13,010 nt of DNA, taken from the NCBI GenBank assembly GCA_035575095.1, contig DATLYF010000029.1, positions 1 through 13,010 of the forward strand, in the 5' to 3' direction. The position numbers and the translations under genes were made by a program. Below the pieces are notes generated by a model. That model ran no database searches. It saw nothing but the letters and a program-made list of their open reading frames with translations, and had not been told where the DNA came from. Position 1 is the stretch's first letter, and each line of letters begins with the position of its first letter. Below are positions 9,228 to 13,010 of the stretch, piece by piece. The DNA comes from DATLYF01 sp035575095 (lineage in GTDB: Bacteria; Pseudomonadota; Gammaproteobacteria; Competibacterales; Competibacteraceae).

Positions 9228-10841
9228 TCACGCTTTGGGCAGCGTCACCCCGCGCTGCCCCATGTATTTGCCGCCGCGGTCCTTGTAGGACACCGCGCAT
9301 TCCTCGTCGGACTCGAAGAACAGCATCTGCGCCACGCCCTCGTTGGCGTAGATCTTGGCGGGCAACGGCGTGGTGTTGGAAAACTCCAAGGTGACGTGCC
9401 CCTCCCATTCCGGCTCCAGGGGGGTTACGTTGACGATGATGCCGCAATTATGGACGAACACCCCCGCCTCCAGGGCGAAGTTGCCTGCCTCGGGAACCGT
9501 CAGGCAGTACACATCGTGGTCGCCGGGTAGTTCGCGAATCGACACTACTCTGTGGTTGTCGGGATGCTGCCCCCCGTGGAATGCCTGAATCACTTCGGGA
9601 AAGCGCCTCAACAGCGCCCGGTCACAGCCTAGCAGGCGCGCAGCTCCGCGAATCGAACCGGTCTCATCCAGAGCCCGCCGCACGCTTGCGGCGTCGATCT
9701 CCTGCCGCAAGCGGAGATGGCGGGCGACTCCCGCCTGCCGGGCACGACGTCCGCCATCGTCCCTGGCCCAGGACTGGCGCATCAACTCCGACTGCCGCTG
9801 CCGCTCGGCAGCGTCGCGATAGCGCTCCAGCCTGACTTGGCGATGCCGTTCACGAGTCTGGTCACTGGGCTGACGGCGTGCCTGAAGCAGTTCCTCCCGG
9901 GCCGCAGTGTAGTCGGACGAGCGCCAGAATTGCAGCGCCCGCTGCACCTCGGCGTCGAACTGTTCGCCGTAGCTGTGCTCGTTGTGCAGGCCGATGTGCT
10001 CCGCCGCCCCGATCCGGGTGATGTTCCAGGGTCGGTTGTTGCGCCGATCATGGTCCAGGTGATGGCAATCGCTACCTGGTTCGTTCGCGTAGATGCCGTG
10101 GCGGATATTCCAGTCGTCGGCAAGGCGATGGGTAGGCATGAGGTAGCCGTCCACCGGTTGGTAGACCTGCTCGTAACCGCGGATGAGCTGGCGGTAAAGC
10201 GGCATGAGCGAGGTAGCCGGGCGCAGTTCGTGGGCCGCGACCATGACGCCGTCCCGGCGCATGAACTGGTGATCGGGCGTGCAATGGATGCGCTCGCCGT
10301 TGTCCAGTTCCACTTCCAGCAGAGCATCACGGCCGATGAAGCGCGGTGCCTCCAGGTAGGTCACCATGACCCGACCGTATTGACCGATGCCATAGCCCCA
10401 GAAGCGCTCACCCCGCTCCCAGCGCCTGGCCATGTCTTCCAGGGTGGGTGCGCTACCGTCCACCAGGGCAACACGGGTGTCCCCGCGGAAGCAACGCGCG
10501 TACGTCGATTTACCCAGGCAGATGGTGAGCACGTCGCGCGGGATGCGGAAGTATTCCACGGTGCGCGCCAGGGCGAAGGAGTTGGGCGGGATGATGCAGA
10601 CCTCACCTTTGATGTCGACGAAGCCCTTCTCATCGAAGTTCTTGGGATCGACGATGACCGAATTGATGTTGGTGAATACCTTGAATTCGTCGGCGCAGCG
10701 CACGTCGTAACCGTAGCTGGAGACGCCATAGGAGATCACCCGCTGCCCGTGCACATGCCGGACCTGGCCCGGTTCGAAGGGCTCGATCATCCCGTACTGC
10801 TCGGCCATGCGCCGAATCCACTTGTCCGACTTGATGCTCAC
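9228..10841 (-). CDS. dcd: dCTP deaminase precursor interrupted by an intein
   Basis: Dcd converts dCTP to dUTP for thymidylate synthesis. The frame has 537 codons, made of three parts: N-extein 1-116, intein 117-465, C-extein 466-537. The exteins join to 188 residues, the normal length of the Pseudomonas-type enzyme, and read continuously as GKSTYAR then CGIIVNVTPLEPEW. R116 corresponds to catalytic Arg115 of E. coli Dcd, and E486 in VTLEFSN corresponds to its catalytic Glu138. The insertion is therefore inside the active site and the precursor should be inactive. The start is GTG at 10841 (SIKSDKW follows), with GGAG at 10851-10854. The gene follows apbC after 80 bp, and a candidate promoter lies in that gap. 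Its stop directly abuts the pilin stop. There are no frameshifts, so this is not a broken gene. Confidence 0.96.
   Translation of the reverse strand: MSIKSDKWIRRMAEQYGMIEPFEPGQVRHVHGQRVISYGVSSYGYDVRCADEFKVFTNINSVIVDPKNFDEKGFVDIKGEVCIIPPNSFALARTVEYFRIPRDVLTICLGKSTYARCFRGDTRVALVDGSAPTLEDMARRWERGERFWGYGIGQYGRVMVTYLEAPRFIGRDALLEVELDNGERIHCTPDHQFMRRDGVMVAAHELRPATSLMPLYRQLIRGYEQVYQPVDGYLMPTHRLADDWNIRHGIYANEPGSDCHHLDHDRRNNRPWNITRIGAAEHIGLHNEHSYGEQFDAEVQRALQFWRSSDYTAAREELLQARRQPSDQTRERHRQVRLERYRDAAERQRQSELMRQSWARDDGGRRARQAGVARHLRLRQEIDAASVRRALDETGSIRGAARLLGCDRALLRRFPEVIQAFHGGQHPDNHRVVSIRELPGDHDVYCLTVPEAGNFALEAGVFVHNCGIIVNVTPLEPEWEGHVTLEFSNTTPLPAKIYANEGVAQMLFFESDEECAVSYKDRGGKYMGQRGVTLPKA
9582..9695 (-). 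other. Helix-turn-helix-like DNA-binding segment in the intein
   Basis: Dcd residues 383-420 read as two short helices around a turn: DAASVRRALDETGSIRGAAR, then LLGCDRALLRRF. The SIRGAARLLGCDRALLRR part has the Ala-Ala-x-x-Leu-Gly core common to small helix-turn-helix modules attached to homing nucleases (NUMOD-like). It follows a very basic segment (about 320-380) with QTRERHRQVRLERY. By analogy it would give the HNH domain its target-site specificity. The assignment rests on pattern only. Confidence 0.5.
9957..10073 (-). other. HNH homing endonuclease motif inside the intein
   Basis: Dcd residues 257-295 contain SDCHHLDHDRRNNRPWNI followed by HIGLHNEH. This has the spacing of the HNH nucleases often found in phages, group I introns and inteins: His-His-x-Asp-His, then Asn-Arg-Pro-x-Asn, then a final His. 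The first His pair and the later His would bind metal and activate water. No LAGLIDADG motif is seen. The nuclease would cut intein-free dcd alleles at the insertion point so that the intein spreads. The motif looks intact, but cutting activity cannot be judged from sequence. Confidence 0.82.
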
Positions 10842-10870
10842 TGCCGTCTGCTCCGCCGCGGGATACGATA

Positions 10871-10897
10871 AGGGGCGGGATTGTAAACCCCGCCCCT
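10871..10897. repeat. 9-bp inverted repeat between apbC and dcd
   Basis: AGGGGCGGG (10871-10879) and CCCGCCCCT (10889-10897) pair perfectly around the 9-nt loop ATTGTAAAC. As a leftward RNA it would be a strong GC hairpin after apbC, but TATCG rather than a T-run follows it, so intrinsic termination is doubtful. The candidate dcd -10 box lies in the loop. The repeat could instead be an operator, or could act on the strand running out of the pilin gene. Confidence 0.55.
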
Positions 10898-10908
10898 CCC
10901 CGCCTCAA
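10880..10908 (-). promoter_or_regulatory. Candidate sigma70 promoter for dcd
   Basis: Read leftward, TTGAGG (10903-10908, 4/6) and TACAAT (10880-10885, 5/6) are separated by 17 bases. The start point would be near 10873, about 32 bases ahead of the GTG start of dcd. The -10 box lies in the loop of the inverted repeat at 10871-10897. This suggests dcd can be expressed apart from apbC. Confidence 0.45.
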
Positions 10909-10921
10909 TTCTTCTCTTCTG

Positions 10922-12013
10922 TCAATTCTTCTGAATGACGATATTCGGGAACTTGTGGCTGTAGTCGCGCGCCTGCAGGGCCAGCTTGGCGGCAGCCTTG
11001 CGCGCGATCTCCCGGTAGCGGGCGGCGATGGGGCCATCCGGCTCGGCCACTACCGTCGGCCGGCCGCTGTCGGCCTCCTCGCGGATGCGAATGTCCAGCG
11101 GCAGCTCACCGAGCAGCGGCACGCCGTACTGTTCGGCCATGCGCGCGCCGCCGCCCGCACCGAAGATGGGCTCGGCGTGACCGCACTGCGAGCAGATATG
11201 GATGCTCATGTTCTCCACGATGCCCAGCACCGGCACCTGTACCTTCTCGAACATCTTCAATCCCTTGCGTGCGTCCAGCAGGGCGATGTCCTGGGGAGTG
11301 GTGACGATGATGGCGCCCGACACCGGTACTTTCTGCGCCAGGGTGAGCTGGATGTCGCCGGTGCCCGGCGGCAGATCGATGACCAGGTAGTCCAGTCCGC
11401 TCCAGCGGGTGTCGTTGAGCAGCTGAGTGAGAGCCTGAGTGACCATGGGGCCGCGCCAGACCATGGGCGTTTCCTCATCGATGAGGTAGCCGATGGACAT
11501 CGACTGCAGGCCGTGGCTCATCACCGGCTCCAGGCTCTTGCCGTCGCGCGTCTCGGGCCGCTGATGGGCGCCCAGCATGATCGGCTGGCTGGGGCCGTAG
11601 ATGTCGGCGTCGAGAACTCCCACCCGGGCACCCTCGGCGGCCAGCGCCAGGGCCAAGTTGACGGCGGTGGTGGACTTGCCCACCCCGCCCTTGCCCGAAG
11701 CCACGGCGATGATGTTCTTGATCTCGTGGATGGGTCTGAGGCCCTTCTGCACCTCGTGGGCGATGATCTTCCATTCCACCTGTACGTCCACGCCGGTGAC
11801 GCCCTCCAGGGCGGCGATGCGTGACTTCAGTTCAGCAATCAGGGTGTCGCGATAGCCCTTGGCGGGGAAGCCTAGCTCCACGTCCACCTGCACCCGGCCA
11901 CCGTCGATGCGGATGTCCTTGATGGATTTGGCGGCGAGCAGATCCTGCTTCAGATAGGGATCGATGTAACCGCGGATGGCCGTCTCCACTTGCGGCCGGG
12001 TGATGCTGGTCAT
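10922..12013 (-). CDS. apbC: Mrp/ApbC iron-sulfur cluster carrier ATPase
   Basis: A 363-residue cytoplasmic P-loop ATPase that carries and delivers Fe-S clusters as a dimer. Residues 1-85 form the MIP18/DUF59-type domain. The deviant Walker A motif SGKGGVGKST is at 106-115, LDADIYGPSQP at 134-144, and VIDLPPGTGD at 211-220. The cluster-binding CSQC lies at 274-277. The C-terminal tail QARDYSHKFPNIVIQKN extends a little past the ATPase fold. The ATG at 12013 follows GGAGGT (12022-12027) at good spacing. It stands 80 bp upstream of dcd on the same strand, an order common in Gammaproteobacteria. A -10-like TACAAT (12066-12071) with a poor -35 (GTGGCG, 12088-12093) may drive it. The product name may also be given as Mrp. 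Confidence 0.96.
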   Translation of the reverse strand: MTSITRPQVETAIRGYIDPYLKQDLLAAKSIKDIRIDGGRVQVDVELGFPAKGYRDTLIAELKSRIAALEGVTGVDVQVEWKIIAHEVQKGLRPIHEIKNIIAVASGKGGVGKSTTAVNLALALAAEGARVGVLDADIYGPSQPIMLGAHQRPETRDGKSLEPVMSHGLQSMSIGYLIDEETPMVWRGPMVTQALTQLLNDTRWSGLDYLVIDLPPGTGDIQLTLAQKVPVSGAIIVTTPQDIALLDARKGLKMFEKVQVPVLGIVENMSIHICSQCGHAEPIFGAGGGARMAEQYGVPLLGELPLDIRIREEADSGRPTVVAEPDGPIAARYREIARKAAAKLALQARDYSHKFPNIVIQKN

Positions 12014-12116
12014 GTTCGGAAACCTCCGTGGGAATACGGCTATGGCGGATCGTGGCAGCCACGGAATTGTAGAACGCCGTGTACTAGCGCCACTACCCTA
12101 CGAAATATCAGGCTTA

Positions 12117-12132
12117 GATGACTTAAGTCATC
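12117..12132. promoter_or_regulatory. Perfect 16-bp palindrome upstream of apbC
   Basis: GATGACTTAAGTCATC is its own reverse complement with no mismatch. It lies in the 150-bp gap between the end of the ABC permease gene and the start of apbC. It is AT-rich in a GC-rich region. No T-run follows on either strand, so it is not an intrinsic terminator. Its centre would be about 65 bases before a start driven by the TACAAT at 12066-12071, a position typical for an activator site. I infer an operator for a dimeric regulator, identity unknown. Confidence 0.5.
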
Positions 12133-12163
12133 ATCTCATTGGACCACACCGCCTGACCCGCGC

Positions 12164-13010
12164 TCACTGCGTCCGCAGCGCTTGCACCGGGTCCAGCCGG
12201 GCCGCCTGCCGGGCCGGCAGCACCCCGGCTAACAGCCCGATGGCAAATGACAGAAGCAGCGCCAGCAGCGCGTAGAACAGCGACACGTGCAGCGGCAGCC
12301 CGGGCACACTCAGAGCCAGCAGCCCCGCCAGCAGCCCCCCGCCGAGCAGTCCGGCGGCTCCACCGACCAGCGCCAGCAATACCGCCTCGGCCAGGAACAG
12401 GCCGAGGATGAGCCGGCGCGGTGCGCCCAGAGCGCGCAGCAGGCCGATCTCAGGAGTGCGCTCGGTGACGACGATGGTCATGATGGTGAGGATGCCCACC
12501 GCCCCCACCAGCAAAGAGATGCCGCCCAGGGCGGCCACCGCTGCGGTGAGCACTGCGAGAATCCCCGCCAGAGACTGCAGCATCTGGGTCTGACTGATCA
12601 CGGTGAAGTCCTCACGTCCGTGGCGCTCGGCCAGCAGCCGCTGCAGCGCCGACTCCACCGTCTGCACCTCGGCCTCGGGCCGGTAGAGCAGATTGATCTC
12701 CATCAGCCCCTCGCGGTTGAACAGAGCCAGGGCGCGCGCCGCCGGGATGTAGAGGGTGTTGTCGATGTCGAAGCCCAGCACCTGGCCCTTGGCCTCCATG
12801 ACGCCGACCACGCGGAAGCGGTCCTGGCCGATGCGCACGCTTGCACCCAGCGGATTACCGCTTCCGAACAGCTCGCGCTTGAGTCCTGCTCCCAGCACCG
12901 CCAGCGGCCGTGGGTTGGACAGGTTGTCGGCGGGCAGGAAGTGGCCGGCGGCGACGCGGAACTGCCAGACCATGGTGGCCTGCGGCCCCACCCCCAGCAC
13001 CTCGGTGCGG
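12164..13010 (-). CDS. MacB/FtsX-family ABC transporter permease, C-terminal part
   Basis: The 5' end is beyond the window; 281 sense codons are present. The visible N-terminal portion is a MacB-type periplasmic core domain (for example LGASVRIGQDRFRVVGVMEA and FDIDNTLYIPAARALALFN). Three membrane segments of the FtsX permease domain follow: one near LGGISLLVGAVGILTIMTIV, then one near LFLAEAVLLALVGGAAGLLG, then one near FYALLALLLSFAIGLLAGVL. The conserved coupling stretch TERTPEIGLLRALGAPRR lies after the first. The protein ends with the family's ARLDPVQALR. Such permeases export substrates or transmit force across the envelope with an ATPase partner, which should be encoded outside this window. 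The substrate cannot be inferred. Confidence 0.92.
   Translation of the reverse strand, partial: RTEVLGVGPQATMVWQFRVAAGHFLPADNLSNPRPLAVLGAGLKRELFGSGNPLGASVRIGQDRFRVVGVMEAKGQVLGFDIDNTLYIPAARALALFNREGLMEINLLYRPEAEVQTVESALQRLLAERHGREDFTVISQTQMLQSLAGILAVLTAAVAALGGISLLVGAVGILTIMTIVVTERTPEIGLLRALGAPRRLILGLFLAEAVLLALVGGAAGLLGGGLLAGLLALSVPGLPLHVSLFYALLALLLSFAIGLLAGVLPARQAARLDPVQALRTQ

Larger units (their letters stand above)
9447..10493 (-). mobile_element. Class 1 intein with HNH homing endonuclease, in Dcd
   Basis: This 349-residue protein-splicing element (Dcd residues 117-465) should excise itself and join the exteins. Block A is CFRGDTRVAL (117-126), with Cys1 as nucleophile. Block B is HCTPDHQF (186-193), giving the TxxH pair T188 and H191. 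Block F is VYCLTVPEAGNFAL (444-457). Block G ends VFVHN (461-465), with penultimate His464 and Asn465, followed by Cys+1 of the C-extein. All required residues are present, so splicing is probably active. Residues 257-295 hold an HNH nuclease motif. Residues about 320-420 are basic and helical and probably bind DNA. The length fits a full homing intein, not a mini-intein. The boundaries are exact because the flanks match uninterrupted Dcd. Confidence 0.94.

Noticed and set aside
9228..10841. Overlong dcd as a fusion or misassembled gene
   Set aside because: The extra 349 residues start with Cys, end with His-Asn and are followed by Cys. They carry intein blocks A, B, F and G, and removing them restores a continuous normal-length Dcd. 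An intein explains every residue.
9717..10871. 384-codon rightward frame opposite dcd and its intein
   Set aside because: The leftward frame encodes an unmistakable Dcd and intein. The opposite frame shows no family motif.
12117..12132. Palindrome as an intrinsic terminator of the ABC permease gene
   Set aside because: The stem is AT-rich and no T-run follows on the leftward strand, so it fits an operator better.

Overview
The window is GC-rich and densely packed with genes. Its gene content points to a gammaproteobacterium, probably a free-living, autotroph-like one. The Dcd exteins resemble the 188-residue Pseudomonas/Xanthomonas-type enzyme as I remember it, and apbC (mrp) lies directly upstream of dcd, as in many Gammaproteobacteria. 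I cannot name a species. No rRNA, tRNA, CRISPR array or insertion sequence was seen.

Layout. 1-716 (-): N-terminal part of a serine/alanine-glyoxylate aminotransferase, cut by the window edge. 717-1043: a divergent spacer. 1044-2251 (+): an unrecognised exported protein, then a Tyr/Asp/Arg-rich lipoprotein with a Gln/Arg coiled-coil tail. 7901-2261 (-): five genes in one direction. These are a MotA/ExbB-like channel protein and its overlapping MotB/OmpA-like partner, then a short DksA/TraR-type zinc protein, an RraA-family protein, and tex, which overlaps rraA by ATGA. Candidate promoters lie before the DksA-like gene and before rraA, so this is probably several nested transcripts. 8016-9227 (+): a YiiD-type hot-dog thioesterase and a FimT/GspH-type minor pilin. 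10841-9228 (-): dcd. 12013-10922 (-): the Mrp/ApbC Fe-S carrier ATPase. 12164-13010 (-): the C-terminal part of a MacB/FtsX-type ABC permease.

The main discovery is in dcd. The dCTP deaminase reading frame is 537 codons long, against about 188 for its family. A 349-residue class 1 intein sits exactly between the conserved Arg of the GKSTYAR active-site motif and the following Cys. All splicing residues are visible: Cys1, block B TxxH, block F, a terminal His-Asn and Cys+1. It also carries an HNH homing-endonuclease motif and a basic, helix-turn-helix-like DNA-binding region. It is therefore probably a full mobile intein rather than a mini-intein. The enzyme cannot be active until the intein is removed, so dCTP-to-dUTP flux depends on protein splicing here.

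Secondary points of interest are an uncharacterised ion-driven motor pair that resembles ZorAB but has no Zorya effectors, a perfect 16-bp palindrome upstream of apbC, an inverted repeat with the candidate dcd -10 box inside it, and a cluster of transcription/RNA-related genes (DksA-like, RraA-family, Tex).
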